Shown here piece by piece: positions 12,018 through 23,582 of a DNA stretch of 64,000 nt; position 1 is the first letter of the stretch; each line of letters begins with the position of its first letter. Origin of the DNA: Eutreptiella sp. 'Long Island Sound 2002' (lineage: Eukaryota > Euglenozoa > Euglenophyceae > Eutreptiales > Eutreptiaceae); assembly GCA_964036045.1 (NCBI GenBank), contig OZ038384.1:19754500-19818499 (forward strand), in the 5' to 3' direction. The notes under the pieces are model-generated. The model was not told where the DNA came from, ran no database searches, and saw only the letters and a program-made list of their open reading frames with translations. A program made the position numbers and the translations under genes.

Positions 12018-12600
12018 TCATACCTCCCGTCTGCCCCTGTCCTCCTCCACCACCCATCTGGCTCCCTCCTCGTTCCCCACTATTGGTGGTATATGTACCA
12101 CGTGGAGGTGCTCCCTTCTCTCCGGCACCCTCCATTCCGGTTCCTTCTCCTTGTCCACTGCTTGTGCCGCTCCATCCGCCTCATGATTCCCTACCCCCGC
12201 TTGATGCGACTCCTGCTTCACCAGGTGTATAACCAGGGGCACTTTCTTCATCTCCAGCCCGTGCCATATCGTGTATATCTGGGACGCCAGCCCCGTGCCC
12301 AGGGCCCCATGTAGCGGCCTGCTGGCTAGTCTCCTGAGGGACGCCATGTCCGCCTCTGCGTGCACCACCATCCACACTTCCCGTACTTCATCCCCTACCT
12401 TCCCAACCACATCTGTCACCGTTCGCACCTCTCCAAGGAACGCCGCCCTGTACACCATCTAATCCACCATGCTTTCCATCTCTTGTCCTACCCCCTTGAA
12501 CTGTATAGCCGCTGCCCCCGCCTTGGGCGGCTGTCCTTCCACCCCGGACCCGTCCAGAAAGACAACCCCCCTACCCTCCGTGGGCTCCGGTATGCGCACC
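12018..12600 (-). pseudogene. LINE-A RNase H domain
   Basis: RNase H type I motifs are readable in order: the first Asp in VVFLDGSG (about 12560), the Glu in VHAEADMASL (near 12365), and the terminal block HQAGVGNHEADGAAQA (near 12190) with the last catalytic Asp. The Asp usually found after the central helix is not evident. A TAG at 12459 cuts the domain after the first motif, so this copy cannot make an active enzyme without readthrough. The domain would remove element RNA from the RNA-DNA hybrid. Confidence 0.75.
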
Positions 12601-13550
12601 ACCTCCCTCGGGTAGCGGCAGTGCACCGTGTGCCGTCCGATGTCATACTCCTGCACTCCATCCTCAACGCTCAGTTCTTTCACCCCCCAGTAAACTGCAC
12701 ACTTATTGTCTGACCTGGCCTTCCAGCCTTTCATCACCACTACCCCGTGACACCATGCCCCCTCCCCCTTCGCTCTGCCCTGTTCCAGGTACGCCTGCAC
12801 CAGAACGAGGTACGATACCTTGTCCGCCGGCAACCCGTGGACCATCAGTCTGATCCTCCTTGCACTGTCCCCACACTTGTGGCCCACGGCCACTATGGGC
12901 GCCTCCTCCTCGGGCCGCCCCGTTTCTGTCATCCGGAAACTCACCGCCACCCCATCATCCTCTTCCTGCAGCTCCCGCACCGTGTCCCATCCTATCTGGA
13001 CTTCTGTCCTTTTCCCCTCCTGGTCCTCCCCCCACCAAACCTCCATACCCCCCTGGGCCCCCTCGTCCTCCTGCACCTCCCTGGGCAGCCGCAGTACCGG
13101 CCCCCACCACTGTCCCCTGGCGTCCGTAGTGCGCATGGTCGCGATTGGAAATGCCCATGCTGTCATTCTCAGGACCGGCCACGGTACCTGCCCCGCCACC
13201 TTGGTGCGTCTCCAGCACTGGTTCCCGTGTCCTGCCCCAACCAGGATGTTGTCCCTCCAGAACATATCCGCATGGACATCGTACCACTGCCCGCTCGCAT
13301 CTTGCACCTTCCCCCTCGGACCGTTGAGTCCCAGCGGCGCACACAACAGTATGCCCAGCCTGGCCTTGTCTCTTTCTCCTCTGTCCAGCATTTTCTCTTG
13401 TACTGCTTCTGCTGTTCTCCTGCGCCTTGGTTTCTTCCTCGTGATCCCCCATTGTGCCACACATTCTTTCCACATCTTTCGCATCCATCTGTCCCCCCTG
13501 GTGCGGGCTTCTTGTCCTGTCGCTCGCCTCATCAACCACTTGTATACACC
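12601..13550 (-). pseudogene. LINE-A connection region between RT and RNase H
   Basis: About 315 codons in the same frame as the RT and RNase H. A basic helical start (MRKMWKECVAQWG, then a KKPRRRR cluster) is followed by a Trp-rich globular part. It corresponds in position to the thumb/connection segment of LINE ORF2 proteins. I recognise no separate catalytic domain. Confidence 0.55.
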
Positions 13551-14509
13551 TTATTTTACGACCCCTGGGTCTCTATAGAACTCTGCCTGATGCAGCCCTG
13601 CTTTTCTGTACTCCTTCATATCCTTCCTGCGCACGTGCAGTACCTCCAAACGCATTCCTTCCTTCATGACCCACCGTAAGGTTCCATGCGCGGCCCCTCC
13701 GAAATCCAGGTCCAGCACCAGGACCGGTCCAGGCCTGCCGCACGTCCTTTTTGTCGCCCACATGTGCTCCTCCCCCGGCAACACCGCCTGTAGGACGCGC
13801 CACATGCGCTCCTTCCTCCCCGTCGCGTACCGCCTTCGTCTGTGCCACACAAAGCGGGGGTAGATGATCTCCTTCTTCTGCACCTCTGCAACCGCATCGT
13901 AGCACACTCGGCGCACCACCTCCTCCTGATTGTGGGACATCCTGTTCAGCGTTCTCGTCGTATGTGCCCTGTACGCCTCCCTCGCCGTGGGCATCTGCTC
14001 CCCATAATATGCTGTCGGCGATCGTAAGACACACCATGGTACCTCCGTGGGTATCCCCTCATACCCCCTGATGAGCCTCCGCACTTCCCCCTCCACCTCC
14101 CCCAGCTGCCACCTCCAGTACGGAAGGTGCATCCCCTGGTACCCTATCGCCACATTGAGCACTGCCCGGAGGTAGTACAGGGTTGTCTGCACCAACAGGG
14201 GGTGGTTCCAAAGGACCATTATCATTGCCCTGAACCCCCTGAGCAGTTTTTCCGGTAGCCTGACGCCTTCCGCCCCCGTGGCTTGCACATGTCCCAGCAC
14301 CACCGCTTCCTCTGCCCTCTCCAGCCACCCACCCCCATCTCCCACATCCAGCGCCATACCACCCTCGCCACCCCTCGTCAGGACCGCCGACTTCTCCGCT
14401 CTCGAGACCAGGTGGTTATCCCTCCCGTACCTCCGCATCAGTTCCTGCACCACCTGTTGGGCCTTTTCATCCCGGGCCATGTGCACCGCATCATACACAT
14501 ACTCCCGCA
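13551..14509 (-). pseudogene. LINE-A reverse transcriptase, palm end and thumb
   Basis: Begins immediately left of the gypsy target site. The sequence after the insertion point reads REYVYDAVHMARDEKAQQVV, which is where motif C (YADD) should be; here it reads YVYD, so the first catalytic Asp appears lost. The following LVSRAEKSAVL fits motif D/E. About 300 codons are open to a TAA at 13551. The duplicated copy at 17376-17553 carries the same YVYD, so this change predates that duplication. Confidence 0.75.
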
Positions 14510-14973
14510 CTGGTAGAAGGTTTTATAGTGATTTCCACACTGTGTGTTTGTTGTGCCTCTCCTGCAGCTTCCTGCTGGTGTAGGGTTCCTGCTGCTTGTT
14601 CTTTGATGAGGAAATTGGTTATTGTTGAAATACAACCAATCCAGGATAACCCAAGCCAGAGATAAGCAAGTAGAGGAAGGTCAGGATCGAAGCATGAAGG
14701 GCTGCAGTCACAAAGAGTTAGATAAAAACAACTATCAACAATAGACCACAGCAATTAGCATACATTGCAACTCAGGATGAAATATTTTACATGTTTGAGG
14801 AAACCTGATTGGAAAACTGCCCCAAGGGCTCACTATCATCCACAGTGCCATCTTGAGATGTGCATTCTTTGTTTTTGGGTCCCATAGGTGCTGAGGTGGC
14901 ATGGCCTGTGGCGATGAGGTCACTGCCATGTCACATGGGATATTCCTACTTAGCTAGGCTGACTGGGTATTGA
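14332..14973. repeat. Duplicated LINE-A/LTR junction, copy 1
   Basis: Matches 17376-18017 with constant offset 3044. It comprises the last 180 bp of LINE-A RT sequence, the target site CTGGT (14510-14514) and the first 459 bp of the gypsy LTR (14515-14973). It breaks off after TATTGA, inside the tRNA-like part of the LTR, and runs directly into the CA-rich array. Confidence 0.85.
14515..14973 (-). repeat. Truncated gypsy LTR
   Basis: 459 bp collinear with 17559-18017 and with 27998 onwards. It lacks the distal 333 bp of the LTR. It is part of the duplicated junction and not an LTR of a separate insertion, because its LINE flank is the same as that of the full 3' LTR. Confidence 0.85.
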
Positions 14974-14980
14974 GGAAGGA

Positions 14981-16195
14981 GTGGCGAGGGACCAACCACA
15001 CCACAGACCAACCACAACCCCAACAACACACCACCGCCACACACCACACACCACACACCACACACCACCGCCGCCAGCGGACCCCAGCCAGGAGTGGCGG
15101 GGACCACCCACCACCAGCGGCAGCCAAACCCAGCCAGGAGTGGCGGGGAGTAGCACACAGGGACCTCCGCCAGGAGTGCCGAGGAACGTACCACACCACA
15201 CACCAGCCACGACCCGACCAACACACCACCGCCACACACCACACACCACACACCACACACCACACACCACACACCACCGCCGCCAGCGGACCCCAGCCAG
15301 GAGTGGCGGGGACCGCCCACCACCACCGGCAGCGAAACCCAGCCAGGAGTGGCGGGAACTAGCACACAGGGACCTCCGCCAGGAGTGGCGAGGGACCAAC
15401 CACACCATACACCAGCCAAAACCCCAACAACACACCACCGCCACACACCACACAACACACACCACACACCACCGGCGCCAGCGGACCCCAGCCAGGAGTG
15501 GCGGGGACCGCCCACCACCACCGGCAGCGAGACCCAGCCAGGAGTGGCGGGGAGTAGCACACAGGGACCTCCGCCAGGAGTGGCGAGGAATCAACCACAC
15601 CACACACCAGCCACGACCCCACCAACACACCACCGCCACACACCACACACCACACACCACACACCACACACCACCGCCGCCAGCGGACCCCAGCCAGGAG
15701 TGGCGGGGACCGCCCACCACCACCGGCAGCGAAACCCAGCCAGGAGTGGCGGGGAGTAGCACACAGGAACCTCCGCCAGGAGTGGCGAGGGACCAACCAC
15801 ACCACACACCAGCCACAACCCCACCAACACACCACCGCCACACACCACACACCAGACAGCAACGCCGCCAACGGACCCCAGCCAGGAGTGGCGGGGACCG
15901 CCCACCACCACCGGCAGCGAAACCCAGCCAGGAGTGGCGGGGAGTAGCACACACGAACCACCGCCGGGAGTGGCGAGGGACCAACCACACCACACACCAG
16001 CCACAACCCCACCAACACACCACCGCCACACACCACACACCACACACCACATCCGCCAGCGGACCCCAGCCAGGAGTGGCGGAAACGCCCACCACCACCG
16101 GCAGCGAAACCCAGCCAGGAGTGGCGGGGAGTAGCACACAGGAACCTCCGCCAGGAGTGGCGAGGGACCAACCACACCACACACCAGCCAGAGAG
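14981..16195. repeat. CA-rich tandem array, six units of 187-209 bp
   Basis: Units start at about 14981, 15176, 15385, 15580, 15782 and 15970, with a partial seventh to 16195. Each contains a (CACAC/ACCAC)n stretch and three spaced copies of CCAGGAGTGGCG. Lengths are not multiples of three, so it is not a conserved coding repeat. Both strands stay open across it because stop-forming triplets are rare. CAGCCAGGAGTGGCGAGGG also occurs once in the gypsy 3' region at 19901-19919. Confidence 0.9.
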
Positions 16196-17375
16196 CAAGC
16201 GCCAGCCGAGGGAAGGCAAAGGGGGGAACAGCCAGGCGGCCCCCCCCCCAAAAAAAAGGAGGGGGGGGGGGAGGGGGGGGCAGCGCGAAAACAGCCCATG
16301 CCACCAAATCGCCCACCAACAACACAGAAGGTGGCCAAACCCCCCACCCAGAGGGCACCGAAGACAGGACCCCCAAAGAGGCACAGGGGGACCACCCAGC
16401 CAAAACTGGCAACACCAAGCCAGGAACAGCGGCCCACCGGGAAAAGGGGCACCGAAACAAGCAGACACACACCACGAAAAAAAGAAAAAAAGCCAGCAGC
16501 CCAGCCCGAAAGAAAGGAGACGGGGGGAGAGACCACAAGACCCGGGACAGGGACACCCAGCAACCAGAAGAAAAAAAAAGAAAAAAAAAAGAGCGCAAAA
16601 AACACACCCCGACAACCCAGCCAAGTAGGGCGGGGCACACCGCACGCTGGAAACGGAAACGGCGGGGGGCAAGGGAAACACGCACGAAACCACACACATC
16701 CTGAAAGCAGGCCGACACCAAAGCCCAACCACGAACACCACAAACAGCCGGCAAAAGAGGGACAACACCACAAACCGAGCCCAAACACACCCACCCAAGA
16801 CCCCAGCCACGACTGGCAGGGGTTAACAAAACCCACGATTGACCGCAACCCGGACCCAACCACAAACGCAAGCCAGCAGTAGGAAACCCAGTGCCCACAG
16901 CCCGAGCACTGAGGCAGCCCGAGCCATGCAGGTGACCCGGCCAAACGAGATCCGGAGACCGGGGGTAAGGCTACATCCTAAGGCCAGCGCTGCTTTGGGA
17001 CTCGAGGCGGAGCGTGCGACACCAAAGCGCCTCGGAACCCAAGTACCAAGAACATGCATGCATGCCTTGGGAACGGGATACGCCAGGAAGTCCGGTGAAC
17101 CTCTAGGGTTCCCCCCAAAGGAGGGGACGTGCGCAAGCACGGGGGCACACCCTCCCGGCGAGACAAGCATGTCACGCCGGCGGCAATCAGCCCTCCCGGT
17201 GATGCCCGGGGCCGCTTTGTTGGGGGCCAACAGTCAGGTCTAGCGGGATGTAAGCCGCCTCCCCTCTTCACGCGCGGAGCCTCTTCCTGTTCGTTACAGG
17301 GGCGATGCCGAGGGGAACCAAGGGGCGCCTCTCCGCGACCGAGTGCACCTACCTACCTACCTCTCCGACAACCCC
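16196..17375. other. Spacer with poly-C/poly-A/poly-G tracts, then unique sequence
   Basis: 16196-16890 is A/C-rich with homopolymer runs near 16240-16280 and 16560-16595; its open frames are compositional. 16891-17375 is more balanced and contains the palindromic ATGCATGCATGCC (17053-17065) but no recognisable gene. The block joins the CA array to the second copy of the LINE/LTR junction. Confidence 0.45.
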
Positions 17376-18017
17376 CCCCCATCTCCCACATCCAGCGCCA
17401 TACCACCCTCGCCACCCCTCGTCAGGACCGCCCACTTCTCCGCTCTCGAGACCAGGTGGTTATCTCTCCCGTACCTCTGCATCAGTTCCTGCACCACCTG
17501 TTGGGCCTTCTCATCCCGGGCCATGTGCACCGCATCATACACATACGCCCGCGCTGGTAGAAGGTTTTATAGTGATTTCAACACTGTGTGTTTGTTGTGC
17601 CTCTCCTGCTGCTTCCTGCTGGTGTAGGGTTCCTGCTGCTTGTTCTTTGATGAGGAAATTGGTTATTGTTGAAATACAACCAATCCAGGATAACCCAAGC
17701 CAGAGATAAGCAAGTAGAGGAAGGTCAGGATCAAAGCATGAAGGGCTGCAGTCACAAAGTGTTAGATAAAAACAACTATCAACAATAGACCACAGCAATT
17801 AGCATACATTGCAACTCAGGATGAAATATTTTACATGTTTGAGAAAGCCTGATTGGAAAACTGCCCCAAGGGCTCACTATCATCCAAAGTGCCATCTTGA
17901 GATGTGCATTCTTTGTTTTTGGGTCCCATAGGTGCTGGGGTGGCATGGCTTGTGGCGATGAGGTCCCTGCCATGTCACATAAGATATTCCTACTTAGCTA
18001 GGCCGACTGTGTATTGA
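17376..18017. repeat. Duplicated LINE-A/LTR junction, copy 2
   Basis: Partner of 14332-14973. It includes 178 bp of LINE-A RT (17376-17553), CTGGT (17554-17558) and the start of the full-length 3' LTR. Confidence 0.85.
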
Positions 18018-18350
18018 ACCCAGGACCTCTCAAAAAGAGGTCCCCCAGCCCCCTAGGGTGCATACCACTAGGATAGCTAAGAATTCATGAGAAAACATAG
18101 ATAAATTCATAGGCTCTGCCTTCAGTATGTCAGTGCCTCAGCAACCCAGGAAAAGATGTTTTACCACCTATAGCTTGGGGATAAAGGGGTCCACACCACA
18201 TCCTGATTTAGTGTCTGGTTCCATAGGTCAAAATGTGTTATCACCCCTTTTTGTTGGGCCAATACTAAGATAAAAATGCCTGAGTGCTTAGAGCACCTCT
18301 AATACAACTCAGGGATACCCTAAAGCATTGGAAAAGCACTTTTCCTTACT
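17559..18350 (-). repeat. Gypsy 3' LTR (792 bp)
   Basis: Pairs end to end with 27998-28790. On the minus strand it begins AGTAAGG and ends CCTTCT, so the termini are AG...CT and not the usual TG...CA. It carries a tRNA-like segment (about 18010-18080) on the minus strand. Confidence 0.9.
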
Positions 18351-18358
18351 CCCCCCTT
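18351..18358 (-). other. Polypurine tract
   Basis: Reads AAGGGGGG on the minus strand, directly abutting the 3' LTR, where plus-strand DNA priming is expected in LTR retrotransposons. Confidence 0.7.
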
Positions 18359-20566
18359 GTGCTGTGGTGGCGACCACTGTCGCATTTTCAGGAAAAAGGG
18401 ATTTTTCCTTGGCCTTTCCTTGGTTTCCACACCTACTTTAAAATACCCATAGCTTCCCTAGGACTGGAAAAGAGCGCTTTACCATGGCCAGCGACTCTTG
18501 CTGCATTGTTGATGACAATCTCCAACAGAAAACTCATCGCTCCTGGCGCTGCCGGGGTTCCTGTGGCTTGGTGGGGTTAGAGTAGGGCATGCCAAGACAA
18601 TATGCATGTGCATCCCTCCCTCCAAGCTGCAGCGTAACACAACCCACGCCAGACTCTCATAGGACGCTCGACCCAAGTCTCAAGGAACCTGATGGAGAGA
18701 CATGTCCTGGTACTGGGGCGAGGGTGCGCTGACTTAATTAGAATCGCCCCTTAGAGGGGTCTTGATTCTGGTTCAGTCTCCTGCTGCTGCTTTTCGGCCA
18801 GAACAGCGGCCTACTCAACGAGGCTTTGCGAGGAGGTCTGTACAACAGAGGAATGGGAGAATGAGGGACGAATCCACGCAAGCGTGAAGCGACAACACCT
18901 AAATCCGTAAAGTGACGGCCTGGGATTTTTCTGAAAGCACACACCTGGACAGAATCCAATTGTGCATCAGATGCACATTTTTATAAAATCCGTAGTCATC
19001 TTTAGATTTTTTGGATCAAGAAATTCTTACGCAGAAAAAGGCGGCGCGCAGGAGCCGCTCCTAGCAAAGCGCCGGAAAATAAGGAAAATAATGAGATTAT
19101 AAACGTATGTCTCACGTAGACAGGGGAATTAAGAGACAAACATAAATAGATGTGCTTAAAGATTCCACCCACATTGCCAGAATCAACCAAAAATCAAGAA
19201 TTCGAAAAATAAGAATATGACTTCAATGAATCAGGTATAAACTGCAAATGTGCTCGTTCTGTTTGCCCGACGCACAGTGCTCGCCATGTGTTGTCGTTTT
19301 CAAGCCTGGTAGCACGATAGAACACGATAGAGGGATAGATTAGAAAGATTGCAAATGATTAGAGGTAAGATCAGGGTGCTTAGACATACACACAAGTGCA
19401 TAGCGACATGTTTTGCTTCTGTCACGCTTTCCTCCCCGCCTTGCTGCACTCTCCAGCGGTAGGTAAGGTAGGTAAGCCCAGGTGGGGCCACCCCCCGGTA
19501 AAGTTCGTGATGGTGTGTAAGATTAAGAAGTTTGCCAAAGGCAGAGCGTCCACTCGTGCATGCTCGTGCATTCACACACGCATTAAAGGGTAGGCCCCGC
19601 GAAATGCGCGCGGTAACCCTTGTTTAGGTTACCCAGGGGCTCCTCGGTACATTCTCTAAGAGAACCTGAGGAGTCTCTTAACGCTTGCTTTCTTGACAGG
19701 GGTGTTTGAGGACAGCGTATTATAGGTCACACTGAGAAGCGTATAATACGTGGAGTGTGGCTTGGTTCCTCAGCCACAAACATCCCTTCATTGGCCTTTG
19801 CTTTACAGGTGGACAGGTAGGGTGATCGGTGCAGCAGCGTTCTTTTTTTTCTTGCCCTGCTAAACAAGGGCGCTGATCCCACAATCAATTAACTGCGCCT
19901 CAGCCAGGAGTGGCGAGGGCAGTTCAACTCCATCGACATCCACGCTGTGCACGCCACCTGTGCGCCTCTCGCCTCCAAGCCCTAGCACGGAAACGTGTTG
20001 TGACGTCCCTGTTAGGCCACAGTTGCTTAGCAGCACTGTGTTCTCTTGTCTTCTTTACAGGAGGGTCATTAGGACCCACGACTTTATCTTCAACACCACC
20101 AAGTAGAGCGTGACTGTAGGAGTGGTAATCCTGAGTGGAGGCTTGAGCCAGTTGCAGTAGCGCTCGCCCACCAAGATGGTGCCACTGTAGGTTGTGTAGG
20201 ACCTGTAGTGCGTGTGTCACTGTCCCACCCGTTTCCTGCAATTTTAGCAGGGTTGGTGGGCTGTGGCAGTCGTTAGGTCAGCGTTTTGGCCACTTAGCAA
20301 AATGGCGTTTTCATGCCTTCATAGCTTTTGGCCGCCCCTCCCTGTAGTAGACAGATAGGTAGGGAAAGCAATACGTGGATTAGTACGCTGGGTATTCCCC
20401 CACGGTTTTGCGCCAGCACAGAAATTGGGCGCTTAGGGGAGGGGAGACCCAGGGCGTACCCCGTGGCATCAATAAGCCAACCCTCCGTGCAGACCTGGGT
20501 ATAATTAGGACACCACTTCTGCGGCTTGCTCTCAGGACCTTAGGAATAGCACACTCACACATACGC
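18359..20566 (-). other. Gypsy 3' non-coding region
   Basis: About 2.2 kb between the chromodomain stop and the polypurine tract with no open frame of note on the coding strand. It holds a cluster of three strong hairpins (19612-19750) and one copy of the CCAGGAGTGGCG motif that dominates the CA array. Such a long tail could carry packaging or export signals or a degenerate extra ORF; neither can be shown here. Confidence 0.6.
19612..19750. other. Three consecutive perfect-stem hairpins
   Basis: Hairpin 1: GGTAACC 19612-19618 with GGTTACC 19627-19633. Hairpin 2: CTCCTC 19640-19645 with GAGGAG 19668-19673, extended inward by GGT/ACC. Hairpin 3: CGTATTATA 19716-19724 with TATAATACG 19742-19750. 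No similar density of stems was noticed elsewhere in the element. Confidence 0.75.
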
Positions 20567-21107
20567 TTAGGCAGGTTTAGTCTTGGAGGCAAGCGTCTCA
20601 GCAAGCCTCAGCAACTCACCAAGGTTGTTCTGGGACAAGTAGTCAACCAGAACTGTGTTTAGGCGTCCTCCAGGTACAACAAACGCAGAGAAGGGCTCCC
20701 AGGTGGCCGCTTCGCCTCCAAACCCTTCCCAGAGGGTGAGGAAGCGCCAACCCTGGCGGTAGCGGTGGCGTAGGACAGACTCCACCAGGTAGAAGGCCTT
20801 CTTAGCCATCTCCTTGGCGTACATGTCGGGGAGTTCCCCTTCAACTTCCATAGGGCTGGCAGCCCCTTGTAAGTCTAGGGCCGGCGATCTCCTCGTCGTT
20901 AAGCTCCCACTCTTCCCCACAGAGGTCTTCAGGGTCATAGTAGCGCTTCAGATGTTGAGCAGCGCACACCAGGGTCCCCCCTAGATGGGAAGAACACCTC
21001 ACGGTGATACGGTGTCCATCCACGGATAGAATCTTGTAGGGCCCGAAGTATGGGTCGTCGCTGGTAGAGCATGGCCAGGCGGGTAGTCGGCTGTGGTGCA
21101 CCAGCAC
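20567..21107 (-). pseudogene. Gypsy integrase C-terminus: GPY/F module and chromodomain
   Basis: The first part (21107-20841) contains DDPYFGPYKIL, the GPY/F motif of Ty3/gypsy integrases. The second part (20938-20567, another frame) contains a chromodomain-like stretch at about 20794-20677, with YLVESVL, GWRFLTLWEGF and ATWEP in the expected spacing. A frameshift near 20870 separates them. In chromoviruses this module tethers integrase to histone marks and biases insertion. A TGA at 21108 precedes it and probably replaces the Trp of a conserved W-V-L-V-H motif. Confidence 0.8.
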
Positions 21108-22595
21108 TCAGTCCCCATCTTGGTAGGTGGCCGGTACTCGGTGCTTTTTCTTCTTGTTCCACTGACGCTCCCTCACTCTCTGGAGCATAGCCTTGGCCTT
21201 GTCCACCTTCGCTTGTTGCTCTTGGACCCATTCACACACGGAAGAATGGGTGTCCTCTGGAAGGGAGGCATGTAGGAACCACGCGGGGCGCCCTAGGAAT
21301 AGCTCATGGGGCGAGTACCCAGTAGCTGAACTCTCTTGGGAGTTCATCATCAAGGATATGACGGGGAGTAGTCTCACCCAGTCTCTGGTGCGTTCAGTTT
21401 TGCACCATATCCTTAGATTCCCCTTGAAGTCACGGATCTGTCGCTCACATAGGGGGTTGCTCGTGTGCGAGGAGGGGATCCCCGTAGACACCTGGACATT
21501 GAGGGATCTCATGACCCTCTTGTACCAGCCGGTATCTGAGCGTACTCGTACGTCCTCAACGGAGTTGATCTCCTTGGGCGCCCCATAGACACAAAACCAC
21601 TCCTCCAGGAGTATCTTGATAGTCTCCTATGCGGTAATGTGCTTGGTACATGGGAACACTCTGGTAAACCTGGTCAACCCACAGGTTACCACGAGGGCGA
21701 AGTCATAGCCCCCCAACTTCGGCATCTCCGTGTAGTCCACGTATAGAACACTGTTAGCACAGTGAGGGATGGGCAGGGTCGAGTAGAGACCTCTGTCCCT
21801 GATATCCCCTGGTTTGCAGGACCTGCACGGGCACTTGTCCACGATAGGCTGGAGGGTTTTCTGCAGTTGGTCGTCAGTCCACGTACTGTGGAACCACTGC
21901 TTGAATAGCCTCAGGGTACGGTCAGCACCCACATGACCGCTGGACTCATGGGTCCACTTCAGCAGCGCTGGGACTCTGTCACTAGGTACCACGATGCGGT
22001 CCTCGTGCCAGAGGTAGCTCTTGTCCCTCTTCCACTGATCTTGGTTGACCAGGAGGGGTTCAAGGCGCTTCTTCAGCTGCTTGTAGATATCCACAAACTC
22101 CTTCAGGTACTCCGATTGTTGGAGTCCATCCAGGGGGCGTATCATAGTGATGTTGAGGTCCAAGTGGACGTCCATACGGCTGAACGCCTCCTTAGCCAGC
22201 GCTTCAGACCGGGGACCAATCAGGGCGTCGAAGTTGTTGCGGCTGATGTAGTCTGCACAGTCGATCTTCAGTCCCTGGATATGGTGTACCGTCAGCCGTA
22301 GTTGACTGAGGTAGGTCCACCAGCACCGTAGCTTGGCCTTCTCAGGTGGGGGGCCCTTCTGGAAAGTGTGAACCGGCTCTTGGTCACACAGCCAGACCAC
22401 AGGGGTACTCCCCAACAGTCATGCTTGTGAGGATAGCACTAGCATACCCGCGAGCAATTCCTGCTCATAGGTGGAGTAGTTCCCCCTGGCCTGGTTCCAT
22501 TTCCAGTTCCAGCGGCCCAGAGGTACTAGGACCCACTTGTCGTCAGGGTACCTGTGCTTGAGAGTTCCATCCCGGTTGAGACCTTCCGTCCCCAA
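21108..22595 (-). pseudogene. Gypsy RNase H and integrase
   Basis: Same frame as the RT. The RNase H continues through a TYEQELLAGMLVL segment (the helix with the catalytic Glu) and CDQEPVHTFQKGPPPEKAKL. The integrase zinc-binding motif follows with His at 21950 and 21935 and CPCRSC near 21830. The core has Asp in VLYVDYTEMP (21737), a second Asp in RVRSDTGWYK (about 21545) and Glu in NPLCERQIR (21446). All three catalytic acids are therefore present. Stops at 22418-22420 and 21627-21629 interrupt the frame. Confidence 0.88.
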
Positions 22596-23582
22596 TCAGG
22601 AAATGGCCGAGTCGAACTCCTCCTTCTTTAGTGCTTGCCATTGGAACAACGTTCCACCACCGCCGACATTGCTGGCGTCGGTCACCAGGATAATATCCCC
22701 TTGTGCCTTAGGCACGCCCAAGCACTTAGCGTTGGCCACCTTGTCTGTGAGCTCGTCAAACGCTTGTTGCTCTTGTGGGCCCAAGCGCCAAGTAGTACTC
22801 TTCTTGATCAAGTCCGTCAGAATGGTGCTGGTGTAGGTGAATTTTTTGATATGGCGGGGATAGAAGTTGCACGCCCCAATGAAGCTGCGTACATAATGAA
22901 GTCTTTTCTTGGGGTCTCCGTGTCGTACCTTAGCGTCCATCAGGGGTTTGGCCTTAGAGGCCGCTGGGGTCCACCACCCATAGCCAACGTCAAACCCCAG
23001 GTACTGCATGGTCTCCTGCATGACCTCACACTTCTCCAGCTTGATTTGTGTGCCGCTCTCTTGGCAGACTGCAAAGAATCCACCCAAGAGGATTAGGTGG
23101 TCCTCCTGGGTATTGGTCCCGAGGCATACATCGTCGATGTGTGCTTCCATCTGGGCCCCACGGGATATAAGTTCCTGCACCTTAGGTCTCCTTCGTAGGA
23201 TGGACAAGATCTTGTTCATCAGCTCTTGGACCAGAGCGGGTGCGTTGGCCACGCCAAATGGCATGACCTTCCACTCGAACACCTCCCCCTGAGGGGTGAT
23301 GAAGGCTAGTAGCTCCTGAGCGTTGGCCTTCAGGTTCACTTGCCAGAATCCGCTCTTCTTGTCCATCTTGGTCTTGTAGCGACAGGAGGCTATCTTCTCA
23401 GGGGTAGACTCCATATTAGGAAGGGACCCTGAGTGGTTCAGCGTTTTCTTGTTCAGCTCTCCTTAGTCCACTACCAGCCGTTTGGCTGTAGACCCAGGTT
23501 TAGCCACCAGGAAACAGGGGCTGCAGTGTTGGGGGTAGTCCCCGTCCTCGTACTCCAGTACTAGGCCAGCGTCGATACATTC
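22596..23582 (-). pseudogene. Gypsy reverse transcriptase
   Basis: The N-terminal part reads YPQHCSPCFLVAKPGS and is followed by an in-frame TAA (near 23465) replacing the Tyr expected in a VVDYGELN motif. The palm has motif A in TKMDKKSGFWQV (Asp at 23363), motif B in MPFGVANAPAL and motif C in HIDD (23141-23130), where YxDD is usual. I believe HIDD is native to this subfamily and not a mutation, but cannot verify it. A connection region with VRSFIGACNFY and the first RNase H Asp (LVTDASNVG) closes the segment. A TGA at 22596-22598 ends it, probably from CGA. Confidence 0.9.

Larger units (their letters stand above)
11355..14509 (-). mobile_element. LINE-A, 3' half (RT C-terminus, RNase H, zinc finger)
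   Basis: One minus-strand frame runs 3.1 kb without net frameshift, interrupted only by stop codons at 13551-13553, 12459-12461, 12018-12020 and near 11948. Domain order and content follow APE-type LINE ORF2 proteins. The 5' half is found at 28796-32150; the two halves were separated when the gypsy element inserted in the RT gene. Confidence 0.85.

Noticed and set aside
14950-16944. Two overlapping frames of more than 600 codons on opposite strands
   Set aside because: They span the CA array, whose unit lengths are not multiples of three. Both strands lack stops only because of composition.
23130-23141. HIDD as a disabling mutation in the gypsy RT
   Set aside because: Both catalytic Asp residues remain, and I believe this subfamily normally carries His at that position. 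Reported only as a note.
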